Assembly (NCBI GenBank): GCA_902579985.1
Contig: CACHIV010000002.1
Coordinates: 62,001-126,000, forward strand
Length of the DNA stretch: 64,000 bases
Direction: 5' to 3'
Origin: an uncultured Pelagibacteraceae bacterium
Lineage (GTDB): Bacteria; Pseudomonadota; Alphaproteobacteria; Pelagibacterales; Pelagibacteraceae
Position numbers and translations under genes: made by a program. Under the pieces are notes generated by a model. It searched no databases. It was not told where the DNA came from and saw only the letters and a list, made by a program, of their open reading frames with translations. Positions 1 through 10,900 of the stretch are shown in pieces. The stretch's first letter is position 1. The number at the start of each line of letters is the position of its first letter.

Positions 1-292
1 TAGCTTTCTCAATCCCCATTAAAAAAACTAATTTATTTTCGTATTCTTTTTTATCTATGCCTGCAGCTGTAAGTGCGGCAGCAGCTTGACCAAAAGCCTC
101 TACAATAAGGACACCTGGCATAACTGGATTGCCTGGAAAATGACCTTGTACAAAAAAACTATCTTTATGTACATCAACTATAGCAGTCGCAGAAAATAAT
201 TTTTTTATATTAATTAATTTTTCAATTAATAGCATAGGTTCTCTATGAGGCAATAAATTTATAATCTCTTTTTTACTTAAAGTATCTTTCAT
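1..292 (-). CDS. fabZ: 3-hydroxyacyl-ACP dehydratase FabZ (partial, runs off the left edge)
   Basis: Minus-strand translation MKDTLSKKEIINLLPHREPMLLIE...GHFPGNPVMPGVLIVEAFGQAAA carries the FabZ hot-dog HFPGxPVMPGVL signature; start ATG at 292..290. Confidence 0.93.
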   Translation of the reverse strand, partial: MKDTLSKKEIINLLPHREPMLLIEKLINIKKLFSATAIVDVHKDSFFVQGHFPGNPVMPGVLIVEAFGQAAAALTAAGIDKKEYENKLVFLMGIEKA

Positions 293-825
293 TAATTCAC
301 TTTGATTTTTTTAATTTTTTGATCAAGAAGTTTTAAAATATCTTTTGTCACATTTAAATCAGATCTACCAATAACAATATTTTTTTGATCAATAATAAAA
401 GTTAAGTTATTTTTTTTTGAATATTCAGATAATAATACTTGTAATTCTCCTAAAATTTTTTTCATGGCATTATTTCTTTTGGTTCTTAAATCTTCTATTT
501 TTTCATTAGCTTCATTTTGAAAAGTTGCAAATTCATTATTCAAATTTATAACTTTTTTTTCATATTCTTCTTTAGATAAAATATTTTTTTGTGAATTTAC
601 TTTATCTTTTTTTAAATTTAGCGTTTTTTTCTTTTCTAAGAAACTTTTTTTATTTTTGTTGTCTAATTTATCTAATTGTTCAATTACTGATTTACCTACT
701 AAAGACTCACTCATTATTCTATCCATTTCAACAAAAGCAACTTTAGTTTCAGCTTTAATTTTAGTGTAAATTAGTGTGATAAAAAAACTAAAAATAATAA
801 CTTTAATATATTTAGTAACATTCAT
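292..825 (-). CDS. skp: OmpH/Skp-family periplasmic chaperone
   Basis: 177 aa, N-terminal signal sequence, coiled-coil Lys/Glu-rich protein with 'VAFVEMDRIMSES' start typical of OmpH; directly after bamA. Confidence 0.85.
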   Translation of the reverse strand: MNVTKYIKVIIFSFFITLIYTKIKAETKVAFVEMDRIMSESLVGKSVIEQLDKLDNKNKKSFLEKKKTLNLKKDKVNSQKNILSKEEYEKKVINLNNEFATFQNEANEKIEDLRTKRNNAMKKILGELQVLLSEYSKKNNLTFIIDQKNIVIGRSDLNVTKDILKLLDQKIKKIKVN

Positions 826-3068
826 TAAAATGTTGTTCCTAAATTAAACCTAAACGACTCTGTCACGTCACCACTTTGTTTTGTAATAGGTTGGGACAAT
901 GAAAAACTTAAAGGTCCAACAGGCGTAATTACATCAACTGCAACTCCTGCAGCAGATCGAATTGAATTTCCCTGGTCTACTAAGCTATCATAATCCACAT
1001 GCCAAACATTGGCTGCATCATAAAAAATAGCAAAGTCTACATTATCAAAAGATTGAAATAAAAATGGAAGAGTAAGCGCTGTATTGAACGAAGCCATATA
1101 ATTACCACCAACAAAATCTGCTCCATCTTTAGGTCCAATTTTTCCAGCTTCAAATCCTCTTAGTCTTGAAGATGGTAAAAATAATCTCTTAGATACTCTA
1201 ACATCTTCATTTGATTGAATAGAATTAACTGCCCTTGTATACAAACCAATAGCTAATACAGAGTCACCCATAATCTCGTTATATCCTGTTATTTGATAAC
1301 CATTAATTATTGAATAACTATCGGAGACAATAGGAACTTCTTGAAGGAAAGTACTTACAAATCCTTCAGAGGGTCTATAAGGAGAATTACGCTTATCATA
1401 ACTCAGAGAATAATTAAATAATGTATCAAAATACGATCCCTCTTGTTTTTTATAATTGGCAGATGCATTAGCTTCTGTAGTTAATTTTTCATGTTGTATT
1501 GAGAATGTTGGTCTAAAATATAAATTCTCATATTGTTCAAAACCAGTACCTAATTCGAATCTATTTAATGAGCTTTTATAGCCAAAATCTTGTTCTTTAT
1601 CTACGGTACTACTTTCTATTAATGTTGTTAAACTTCGATCAGAATATCTAAAATTTGGTGTTGTATATGCAAATTTTCCTTTTACAGAATCTTCGTTAAT
1701 AGATAAATTTGTATCAAGTCTTACACCTTGTCCTCTAAAATTATTTTCTTTAATACCAACCATAAATGAAGATCCCTGAGTACCATACCCGGCACCTGCA
1801 GTTATTTCTCCGGTTGGTTTTTCTTCAACGGTTAAATTAATAATCTTTAATCCTTCAGTAGAGCCTTCTTTAATTTCTGATTTAACTGATTTAAAAATAT
1901 TTTTACTTTTTAACTTATTTACAGTTTTATTATGAAGTAAAGCGTTAAAAGGATCACCTTCATCAACAATTACGTTTTGTCTGATAAAATCTTCATTAGT
2001 TATATTATTACCAAATATGTTTATGCTCTCGACATAAAATCTTTCACCTTCTTTAATATTAAAAACAAAATCAATTTTATTATCATTTATAATATTTTCA
2101 GTAACCTTAACATCAATAAATTCATAATTTTCATTTGCAGCAATTTTATCTATTTCATCTAAAATAGACTCAATACCTTTATAAGTATATGTTGATTTTT
2201 CTAATTTTTTAAAAGTTTTTCTTAATCCATCAAAATCTTTAGAATTGTAATCCACTGGCATTACTAATTGAAAAGAATTGAATATAAATTTTTTTCCTGC
2301 ATCTATTTTATAAGTTAAAGAAAAATTTTTTTCATCTAAAATTTGTGAATAAACATCTTCAACTTTAACTTGATAATAACCTTTATCTAAATAAAAATTT
2401 TTTAATAATCTTTTATCAAACTCTGTAAGTTCTTTATTTAAATATTTATTTCTTGAAATAAATTTCCAAAATTTATCCTCTTCAGATCTTATAATGCCTC
2501 GAAGTTTGCTACTTTTATATTTTTTGTCACCAATAAATTTAATCTCACTTATAACTGCTTTATCTCCCATAGATATCTCATAAATAATATTAACTGTATT
2601 ATTGGAATTTATTTTTTTTTGAACATCAACTTTTGAAAAATAATAACCAGATCTCCTTAAAACATTTGATATTTTATTTAAATCAGATTGAAGTGTAAAT
2701 TTGTTAAATGAGCTTTTTGGTTTAAGTGTGGTTTGCTCCTCAAATAATTTAATGTGTTTTTTTGCTTTAACACCATTAAAAATTATATCTTGAATAATTG
2801 GATGTTCTTTTACTTTTATATTCAACACATTATTTACGATTTCAATAGACACTTCGTCAAAAAAGTTTGAATTATATATATTTTTTAAAGCTTTATTCAA
2901 GTCACTTTGTGATAAATCAGTATCCTTTTTAAGTTGAGAAAAATTTATAATTGTTTGTTTTGAAACTCTTTCATTTCCAGTTATGTTGTACTTCGAAAAA
3001 GACTCAGCCCAGGAATTACTAGTAAAAAAAAATAAAATTGTAATAAATTTAATAAAGTTTTTAAACAT
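825..3068 (-). CDS. bamA: Outer membrane protein assembly factor BamA (Omp85)
   Basis: POTRA repeats plus C-terminal beta-barrel (RGFEAGKIGP, PVGPLSFSLSQP). The ORF track begins at 3086, but signal peptide MFKNFIKFITILFFFTSNSWAES points to the start at 3068. Confidence 0.95.
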   Translation of the reverse strand: MFKNFIKFITILFFFTSNSWAESFSKYNITGNERVSKQTIINFSQLKKDTDLSQSDLNKALKNIYNSNFFDEVSIEIVNNVLNIKVKEHPIIQDIIFNGVKAKKHIKLFEEQTTLKPKSSFNKFTLQSDLNKISNVLRRSGYYFSKVDVQKKINSNNTVNIIYEISMGDKAVISEIKFIGDKKYKSSKLRGIIRSEEDKFWKFISRNKYLNKELTEFDKRLLKNFYLDKGYYQVKVEDVYSQILDEKNFSLTYKIDAGKKFIFNSFQLVMPVDYNSKDFDGLRKTFKKLEKSTYTYKGIESILDEIDKIAANENYEFIDVKVTENIINDNKIDFVFNIKEGERFYVESINIFGNNITNEDFIRQNVIVDEGDPFNALLHNKTVNKLKSKNIFKSVKSEIKEGSTEGLKIINLTVEEKPTGEITAGAGYGTQGSSFMVGIKENNFRGQGVRLDTNLSINEDSVKGKFAYTTPNFRYSDRSLTTLIESSTVDKEQDFGYKSSLNRFELGTGFEQYENLYFRPTFSIQHEKLTTEANASANYKKQEGSYFDTLFNYSLSYDKRNSPYRPSEGFVSTFLQEVPIVSDSYSIINGYQITGYNEIMGDSVLAIGLYTRAVNSIQSNEDVRVSKRLFLPSSRLRGFEAGKIGPKDGADFVGGNYMASFNTALTLPFLFQSFDNVDFAIFYDAANVWHVDYDSLVDQGNSIRSAAGVAVDVITPVGPLSFSLSQPITKQSGDVTESFRFNLGTTF

Positions 3069-3076
3069 CGTGAATC

Positions 3077-4243
3077 TTATACACATAAATCATTAATTTT
3101 TAAACGTACATATTCATTGATAGATTTAATTTGTTCAATATTTACTGGTCTTTTTTGCTTATATTTTTTGAATTCTTCTCTATTAACTATTTGAAATAGA
3201 TATTTTGTTATATCTAAAAATTTAATTTTCCTTTTTAAAAATTTATCAACTAAATGATCATTTGCACTTACAATGATTGTTTCAAACAATGAATCTCTAT
3301 TTGGAAGAGAGTTAATTAACTTTATTATAGGAAATTTTTTTAAATTTACTTTTTGAAAGTCAAGATTACTTAGAATATTAAAATCGATTTTTTTAGATTT
3401 AATATTTTTTTCATAATTTGGATATAATGAATTAAAAATAGGAATTTTCATATCTGTTTCATGTGCTAAAATTTTAATTAATCCATTTGAAAATTTTATA
3501 ATTGCATGTACATATGATTTCGAGTGCACAATAATATCTAATTGTTTATATTTTAAATTAAATATTTTTTTTGCTTCAATTATTTCAAAAACTTTATTCA
3601 TCATAGTAGCAGAATCTATTGAAATTTTTTGTCCCATTGACCAATTAGGGTGTTTTAAAGCTTTTTTAGGTGTAATATTTTTAAATTGTCTAAGTGGATA
3701 TTTTCTAAAGGGACCTCCAGATGCAGTGATATATATTTTTTCTAAATTTTTATTTTTTGTATTATTTATTAAAGACCATACTGAAAAATGTTCAGAATCT
3801 ATTGGTATAAATTTTGTATTATACATTTTCAATTTTTTTTGAATTAATGGCCACCCACATATAATTGATTCTTTATTAGCAATAGCAATTTTTTTTGTAA
3901 ATTTAATAATATCAAGCGTAGGATTTAATCCATTAAATCCTGTTACAGCACTCATTGTGTAATCGATTTTTTTTTTGATAAAGATATTTTTGATGTTATC
4001 AAATTTATTATAGATATTTATTTTTTTATTCTCTAAAACTTTTTTAACATGTAAAAAAGTTTTGTAATCATTTATGATTATATTTTTTACTTTGAAAAAT
4101 TTAACTTGATTTAATAATTCCTTATAATTTGTATTTGAAGTTAATAATAATATTTCAAATTCATTTTTATTTTTTTTAAGAATATTTATCAATGATTTTC
4201 CTATAGAGCCAGTAGATCCCAGGATTGCAATTTTTTTTTTCAT
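3077..4243 (-). CDS. dxr: 1-deoxy-D-xylulose 5-phosphate reductoisomerase
   Basis: GSTGSIGKS, ANKESIICGW, IPIDSEHFSVW and TASGGPFR motifs. Confidence 0.96.
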   Translation of the reverse strand: MKKKIAILGSTGSIGKSLINILKKNKNEFEILLLTSNTNYKELLNQVKFFKVKNIIINDYKTFLHVKKVLENKKINIYNKFDNIKNIFIKKKIDYTMSAVTGFNGLNPTLDIIKFTKKIAIANKESIICGWPLIQKKLKMYNTKFIPIDSEHFSVWSLINNTKNKNLEKIYITASGGPFRKYPLRQFKNITPKKALKHPNWSMGQKISIDSATMMNKVFEIIEAKKIFNLKYKQLDIIVHSKSYVHAIIKFSNGLIKILAHETDMKIPIFNSLYPNYEKNIKSKKIDFNILSNLDFQKVNLKKFPIIKLINSLPNRDSLFETIIVSANDHLVDKFLKRKIKFLDITKYLFQIVNREEFKKYKQKRPVNIEQIKSINEYVRLKINDLCV

Positions 4244-4247
4244 AATA

Positions 4248-4919
4248 TCAGTTTAGAAATTTCCATAAAATTAATCCGATAGGTACTGCTAAAAGAATAC
4301 CATCTATTCTATCAAGAATACCTCCATGTCCAGGAAGTAAATCTCCCGTATCTTTTACACTAGCTCTTCTTTTTAAATATGAAATAAATAAATCCCCTAT
4401 TTGACTAAAAAATGAAACTACAATTGAAAAAAGTGATAAAGCAATAAAATTATTATAATTTTCTGGTAATATATTATAAAATATGGGTATTAAAATTAAG
4501 GGTAAAATAAATGATCCTAAAGAACCAGAGAAAGTTTTATTTGGACTGATGTTAGTTAATTTTTTTCCTTTAAAAAATTTACCAAAAACAAACCCTCCTA
4601 AGTCAGAACAAATACAGATAAAGATTAAATAAATGATATTAAGTTTAATTTCAAATTCTGCTTGATTTAATCCTTCAAATATTAAAACGGAAAATAAAAA
4701 TAAATATAATAAACTTAATGCTTTTAGAAATATCATTAATAAATTAGAACTTATTTTTTCTCTAGCAAAAATTTTAGAAATTAAAGTATTAAATTCAATC
4801 CATGCTACTACAGTTAAAATTATTAAAGATATAATGAGAATAAATGAATAAAAAAAAGCTAATAAAAGTAAAATTAATAAAAATATTCCTGTTAAAATTC
4901 TTTTTGTTATTTCTTTCAT
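4248..4919 (-). CDS. cdsA: Phosphatidate cytidylyltransferase
   Basis: Polytopic membrane protein with C-terminal CdsA signature SVKDTGDLLPGHGGILDRIDG. Confidence 0.95.
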   Translation of the reverse strand: MKEITKRILTGIFLLILLLLAFFYSFILIISLIILTVVAWIEFNTLISKIFAREKISSNLLMIFLKALSLLYLFLFSVLIFEGLNQAEFEIKLNIIYLIFICICSDLGGFVFGKFFKGKKLTNISPNKTFSGSLGSFILPLILIPIFYNILPENYNNFIALSLFSIVVSFFSQIGDLFISYLKRRASVKDTGDLLPGHGGILDRIDGILLAVPIGLILWKFLN

Positions 4920-5596
4920 TATATATTACCAAAGTTTCTCTTTAAAATTTTAAATGTATTAAGTATTTTTTTATAGTCACTCTCATTAAAATCAGGCCAA
5001 AGCTTTTTTTCAAAAAAAATTTCCGTATAAGCTAATTGCCACAATAAAAAATTACTCAACCTTTTTGTATTACCTGTTCTAATTAGTAAGTCAGGATCTG
5101 GTATATTTTTAGTATATAAATTCTTTTCAATATTCTTTTGAGATATTTTTTTTCTTGATTTACTAATTATCTTTAATGCATTTATAATTTCATTTTTAGA
5201 TCCATAATTTAAGGCTAAATTGATTTGGAGTTTTTTATTTTTTGAGGTTTTTTTTTCTGCTAGTTTTAATAAATCTTTCAATCTTTTCGTAAGCATTTTT
5301 TTTTCACCTATGATTTTTAATTTGATACCATTTTTTTTCAATTCATCTAATTTTTTAGTTAAAAAATTTTCTAGTAAATCAAATAAAAATAATATCTCTT
5401 TTTTGGGTCTTTTCCAATTTTCAGTAGAAAAAGTATATAATGTTAAATATTTAATTTTTGATTTAAGTGTCTCTTTAATTATTGTCTCAACAGTATCTAA
5501 TCCAGCTCTGTGTCCTGCATTTCTAGATTTTTTATGTTTTAAACCCCATCTGCCATTTCCATCCATGATGATGGCAACATGATTAATTGGGTTCAT
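4919..5596 (-). CDS. uppS: Isoprenyl transferase (undecaprenyl diphosphate synthase)
   Basis: VAIIMDGNGRWG and DLLIRTGNTKRLSNFLLWQLAYTE motifs. Confidence 0.95.
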   Translation of the reverse strand: MNPINHVAIIMDGNGRWGLKHKKSRNAGHRAGLDTVETIIKETLKSKIKYLTLYTFSTENWKRPKKEILFLFDLLENFLTKKLDELKKNGIKLKIIGEKKMLTKRLKDLLKLAEKKTSKNKKLQINLALNYGSKNEIINALKIISKSRKKISQKNIEKNLYTKNIPDPDLLIRTGNTKRLSNFLLWQLAYTEIFFEKKLWPDFNESDYKKILNTFKILKRNFGNI

Positions 5597-6144
5597 ATAG
5601 TCATTATTTCTTTTTCTTTGTTTTCAACTTTTTGATCTATCATCTTAATATGATCATCTGTAAAGCCTTGAATAACCTTTTCAGATTTTTTTTCATCATC
5701 TTCACTAATATCTTTTTTTTTTAATAAATTTTTTAAATCTTCATTAGCTTCTCTTCTAATATTTCTTATGGAAATTTTACATTTTTCTCCCATGGATTTT
5801 ATAACTTTTTTAATTTCTGTCCTTCTTTCCTCACTAAGATCAGGAATAGGTAATCTAATAAGTTGTCCGTCAATTTGAGGATTTAGACCTAAATCAGATT
5901 TTTTAATAGCAGAGTCTATAAGTGATATATTATTTGTGTCCCATACTTGAATATTAATCATTCTAGCTTCAGGAGTTGTTATACTTGCAATTTGATTTAT
6001 AGGCATAGCTTGTCCGTAAACATCGACTTTAACTAGGTCTAACATGCTCGCATTAGCTCTTCCTGTTCTTAAAGATGATAATTCTTTAGTAAAAACTTCA
6101 ATAGTTTTACCCATTTTTTGACTATATGATTTCTCGTTAAACAT
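5593..6144 (-). CDS. frr: Ribosome recycling factor
   Basis: LSSLRTGRANASMLD, IPDLSEERRTEIKK, SIRNIRREAN motifs; 183 aa. Confidence 0.96.
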   Translation of the reverse strand: MFNEKSYSQKMGKTIEVFTKELSSLRTGRANASMLDLVKVDVYGQAMPINQIASITTPEARMINIQVWDTNNISLIDSAIKKSDLGLNPQIDGQLIRLPIPDLSEERRTEIKKVIKSMGEKCKISIRNIRREANEDLKNLLKKKDISEDDEKKSEKVIQGFTDDHIKMIDQKVENKEKEIMTI

Positions 6145-6996
6145 TTATTCACCAATTTTTAATCTATAAAAATCTTTAATCTTTAAATCAGTAATACTAA
6201 GATCTTTTATGATATCTTGCACCTTTTTTTTTGGTTCCATAACCCAAGCTTGTGATAATAAAGCATTTTCTTCTTTAAATTTATTTAATTTTCCCAGGCT
6301 AATTTTTTTTGCAATTTCAACTGTTTTGCCTGAATTTTTTAATTCTTCAGCAATAAGTTCTTCTTCTTTTTTTAAAATATTTTTATCGATTGAATTTAAA
6401 TCGAGGGCTAGAGGATTTGAAGCAGCAACATGCATAGCTAATTGCTTGCCAAATGACTCAATTGATTTTGAAGAATCTTGAGTTTCAATTGAAACAATAA
6501 CAGCTAATTTAGATAAATTATCTTTAACGACTGTATGTAAATATTTAAAATTTTTTGCACCAGAATTATTAAAAGTTTTTACTCTACCTATAGTAATTTT
6601 CTCACCCATTTTTGCGATTAAAGCAACAAGACTTTCTTCAACAGTTTGACCATTGGCCATTTTTGATTTATTTAATATTTCTAAATCAGAATTTTTTTCA
6701 TTATTTAATTCACTTAATTCTTTTGCAAATGAAACAAAATCATTATTCTTGGCAACAAAATCTGTTTCACAATTTAATTCTATAACTGAAGTTTTTTTCT
6801 GATCGCCGCTTGTCGCTACTACGCCCTCTTTTGCATCTCTAGACATCTTTTTTGAAGCTTTAGAAATTCCTTTTACTCTTAAAATTTCAATAGCTTTATC
6901 TAAATCTCCATTAGACTCTTTAATCGCTAAATTACAATCCTTAAAACCAGCACCAGTAGCTTCTCTTAATTTCTTAACTTTTTCAATATTATTCAT
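6145..6996 (-). CDS. tsf: Elongation factor Ts
   Basis: [30 protein letters not shown]; follows rpsB. Confidence 0.97.
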   Translation of the reverse strand: MNNIEKVKKLREATGAGFKDCNLAIKESNGDLDKAIEILRVKGISKASKKMSRDAKEGVVATSGDQKKTSVIELNCETDFVAKNNDFVSFAKELSELNNEKNSDLEILNKSKMANGQTVEESLVALIAKMGEKITIGRVKTFNNSGAKNFKYLHTVVKDNLSKLAVIVSIETQDSSKSIESFGKQLAMHVAASNPLALDLNSIDKNILKKEEELIAEELKNSGKTVEIAKKISLGKLNKFKEENALLSQAWVMEPKKKVQDIIKDLSITDLKIKDFYRLKIGE

Positions 6997-6997
6997 A

Positions 6998-7825
6998 TTA
7001 ACTTGTTTTTTTCTTTACTTTTTTTTTAAATTTTTTATCTAATTTTTCTCTATCTAATTCTTGAATAGTCTTATTTGATTTTTCTTTTGATTTAATTTTG
7101 ACATCTTTAGTTTCTAACTTTTCATCATTTTTTTCTGGAGTAGCTTTTTTAGCATTTTCAATAGTTTCTTTAATTAGATTACAATAAAGATCAATTGCTC
7201 TTCTAGCATCATCATTTCCAGGTATTGGAAAATCGATTCCATCAGGATTTGAATTACTGTCTAAAATTGCACAAATTGGTATACCTAATTTAACTGACTC
7301 TTGAACAGCTAATGATTCATAATTTGTATCAATAACAAAAACTAAATCAGGAACTTTTTTCATTTCAGCAATGCCGCCTAAAGCTCTTTCTAACTTGTCT
7401 TTTTTAACACTCATCTTTAATAATTCTTTTTTTGTAAATCCTCTGTTTTCAGCTACTAAATCGGCTTCATATTTTTTCATTTTTTTAATAGAGCCAGAAA
7501 TTGTTCCCCAATTAGTCAACATTCCGCCTAACCATCTATAATTAACAAAATATTGTCCCGTTGATTTTGCTACTTCTGCAATAGCCTCTGATGCTTGTTT
7601 CTTTGTTGATACAAAGAGAATTTTACCATTATTAGCAATAGTGCTATATATTTTTTCTAAAGCAATATTGGTTAGTTCTAATGTTTGCGTTAAATCAATA
7701 ATGTGAATTGAGTCTCTTTTGCCAAAAATATATTTCTTCATTTTTGGATTCCATCTTAAAGTCTTATGTCCTAAATGAACGCCTGCTTCTAATAATTGTT
7801 GAATAGTTAAACTTGGTATTTTCAT
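6998..7825 (-). CDS. rpsB: 30S ribosomal protein S2
   Basis: [25 protein letters not shown]...[11 protein letters not shown]; canonical S2. Confidence 0.97.
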   Translation of the reverse strand: MKIPSLTIQQLLEAGVHLGHKTLRWNPKMKKYIFGKRDSIHIIDLTQTLELTNIALEKIYSTIANNGKILFVSTKKQASEAIAEVAKSTGQYFVNYRWLGGMLTNWGTISGSIKKMKKYEADLVAENRGFTKKELLKMSVKKDKLERALGGIAEMKKVPDLVFVIDTNYESLAVQESVKLGIPICAILDSNSNPDGIDFPIPGNDDARRAIDLYCNLIKETIENAKKATPEKNDEKLETKDVKIKSKEKSNKTIQELDREKLDKKFKKKVKKKTS

Positions 7826-7900
7826 ATTTATTCCCGGTTAAGCCACCACAGTAGTTTCCATTTAAGGACCGGAGGTATAAAACCACAAACTGTGTGCGTA
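7826..7900 (-). promoter_or_regulatory. Structured 5' leader of rpsB (candidate S2-responsive RNA element with pseudoknot potential)
   Basis: In RNA order: CACAGT (7894-7889), CCGGT (7872-7868), ACTGTG (7852-7847), ACCGG (7838-7834). The 6-bp and 5-bp helices cross (H-type pseudoknot), ending 8 nt from the rpsB ATG. Visibly more GC-rich than surrounding intergenic DNA. Confidence 0.7.
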
Positions 7901-7953
7901 TTTGTTAATTTAATTGCTATTTACAAATAATTTGAATAACAAACAAGTCTTTT

Positions 7954-10900
7954 TTAATGAATAATAGTAGAAATATCTTTATTTTTTAGAATATTTATTG
8001 ATTTTCTGTCAATACGTCGCTTATTTTTTAGTTTAAAGATAATATCGTTATTTTTATCTGTAATGTTAATATTGACTACTGTAGCACCTTCTTCTTTTAT
8101 CAAGTCTGAGATTAAATCAATATCTTTTGTAGATTTAAGATTGAATGAAATCTCTAAAATTGGTTTATTGAATAAATCTTTAAGAACAGTTACTTTTTGA
8201 ATATTTATTCTTTTAAATCTATTTTCATCATTTGAAATATTTTTTTTTAAAGTTAATAGAAGTGAATTGCCTTCAATTAAAATTTCTCGATTAGATTCTA
8301 AAATATCTGAAAATATAAATAATTCAAAGACACTCGTTAGATCTGTAAATTTAATTACACCATAGGAGTTACCTTTTGATGTTTTTCTCTCAGTTACTTT
8401 TAAAATCGTTGCTGCTATATTTGAACTTTTAATATTATTATCTAAAGAGAATTTAGCATAATCAATAATATTATAATCACCAAATATACTTTTAAATTGA
8501 TTTAATGGATGATCAGATATAAAAAAGCCAATCGCTTCAAATTCTTTTGATAATCTATCTTCAAATTTCCAATCTTCTGTATTAACAAATATTTCTTTAT
8601 CTTGTTTTTCATCAGATCCAAATAAATCAATTTGATTAGCTGATTTATTTTCATGAATATTTTTATTTTTTAAAATATAATTTGGGATAGAATTAAATAA
8701 TGCTTGCCTATTCTTATGAATACTATCAAATGCTCCAGCTTTAACTAATCCCTCTAATTGAAGTTTATTAATATTTTTATGATCTACTCTATTCAAAAAA
8801 TCATTAATTGATTTAAATTTTCCATTATTAACTCTTTCTTTTATCACATTAGATATAGCTTCATATCCAACATTCTTAATTCCACCTAAAGCATAATAAA
8901 AATTATCATCATCAAATTTAAAATCTGCAAAACATTTATTTATATCGGGTCTTACGATATTTATATTAATTCTTTTTAATTCCTCGTAGAATTCACTCAA
9001 TTTATTTTGATTAGATAAATCCATTGTCATTGAAGCAGCAAAAAATTCTTTTGGATAATATGTTTTTAAAAAAGCTGTTTGATAAGAAATAATTGCATAT
9101 GCTGCAGCGTGACTTTTATTAAAACCATATTCAGCAAATGGTTCTATTTTTAAAAAAATACTTGCAGCAACATCTTTAGCAATTCCATTTTTTATTGCTC
9201 CGGAAATAAAACCTTGTTTTTGTTTCTCTAGTTCTGCCCGTTTCTTTTTACCCATTGCTCTTCTTAAAATATCCGCCTCTCCAGCAGTAAAACCTGATAA
9301 TTTTTGAGCTATTTGCATCACTTGCTCTTGGTAAATAATAACTCCATAAGTAGGTTTTAAAATATCTTTTAGAAGTGGATGTAAATAATCAGGTGTTTGA
9401 CGACCATTTTTACAATCATTATAAGTCTGAATATTATTCATTGGTCCTGGTCTATAAAGTGCTACTAACGCGATAATATCTTCAATATGATTTGGTTTCA
9501 TTTGTGATAAAGCTTCACGCATACCAGAACTCTCAATTTGAAATAATCCTACAGTATTACCAGATGATAATAATTCAAAAACTTTTTGATCATCAAAATT
9601 AATATCTTCAATTTTAAAGTCTTTATCTTTTTTATTTATTAATTTTTGTGTTCTATTGATTACTGTTAAAGTTTTTAATCCTAAAAAATCAAATTTTATT
9701 AAACCTGCATTTTCTGCAGAATACATATCAAATTGAGTTGATGGTAATAATAAATCTGCTGATGCATCTTTATACAAAGGTACTGTATTGGTTAATTTTT
9801 TGTCAGCTATTACAACTCCTGCAGCATGAGTAGCAACATTTCTATTTAATCCTTCTAATTTTAGAGAAAGATCAGTTAATTTTTTTACTCTTGGATCATC
9901 ATTAACTAATTTTTGGAGTCTAGGTTCATTATTTATACACTCTATTAAACTTTGAGGTCTAGAGGGATCAAAAGGTATCATTTTAGAAATATTATCTACA
10001 AAACCATAGGAAAGTCCCAAAACTCTTCCCACATCTCTGATAACCATTCTAGCTTTTAATTTTCCAAATGTAATTATATGAGCAACGCTGTCTTTATATT
10101 TGTTAGTTAAATATTTAAAAACCAAATCTCTTTTTTCTTCACAAAAATCGATATCAAAATCAGGCATTGATATACGATCAGGATTCAAAAATCTTTCAAA
10201 AATTAAATTAAATTTAATAGGATCTACATCTGTAATAGATAAACACCAAGCAACTAATGATCCTGCTCCTGATCCTCTGCCTGGTCCAACTGGAATGTCA
10301 TTTTTTTTTGCCCATTTAATATAATCGGAAACAATCAAGAAATAACTTGGATACTTCATTTCTATTATAATTTTTAATTCATGATCTAATCGATCTTTGT
10401 ACTTTAAAAAAACTTCATTACCATCAAGATCTTTATTTTCGATTTTAAATACTTTTAAAAATTTTTCTTTTAATCCCTCCAAAGAATCTTTTTTAAGTAT
10501 TTCATCAGCACTGATACCTTTATCTGAACTAATATTAGGTAAAACTGGCTTTGAAAATTGTGGTCTAAAATTACATCTATAAGGCAGATTAAAATTATTT
10601 TTCAAAGCCTCAGGAAGATCAGAAAACAAAGTCAACATTTCTTCGTTAGACTTTAAATAATGTTGCTTGCTATATTTTGTTCTATTTTTTTCATTAATAT
10701 ATGTTTTTAATCCAATACAAGTTAAAGCATCATGTGCTTCGTGCATTTCTGATGTTAAATAAAATACTTCATTAGTGGCAATAATAGGTATTTGAAGTTT
10801 TAAAGACTGATCTAAATTAAATTTTTCAAAAGCAATCTCATTTTGATCACCATGTCTCTGTATTTCAATATAAAATCTATCTCCAAATTTTAATGATAAT

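Noticed and set aside
3069-3086. N-terminal extension MCIRFT of the BamA ORF
   Set aside because: Overlaps dxr and precedes a clean signal peptide beginning at MFKNF; start reassigned to 3068.
5220-5582. 120-aa plus-strand ORF
   Set aside because: Antisense to uppS; Phe/Ser-rich translation of poly-T tracts with no recognisable domain.
6209-6481. 90-aa plus-strand ORF
   Set aside because: Antisense shadow of tsf, no homology signal.
7861-7900. Simple CACAgttTGTG hairpin as an intrinsic terminator between rpsB and dnaE
   Set aside because: Genes are co-directional with rpsB downstream of... this site lies in the rpsB 5' leader, lacks a following U-run, and the crossing helices fit a regulatory leader better.
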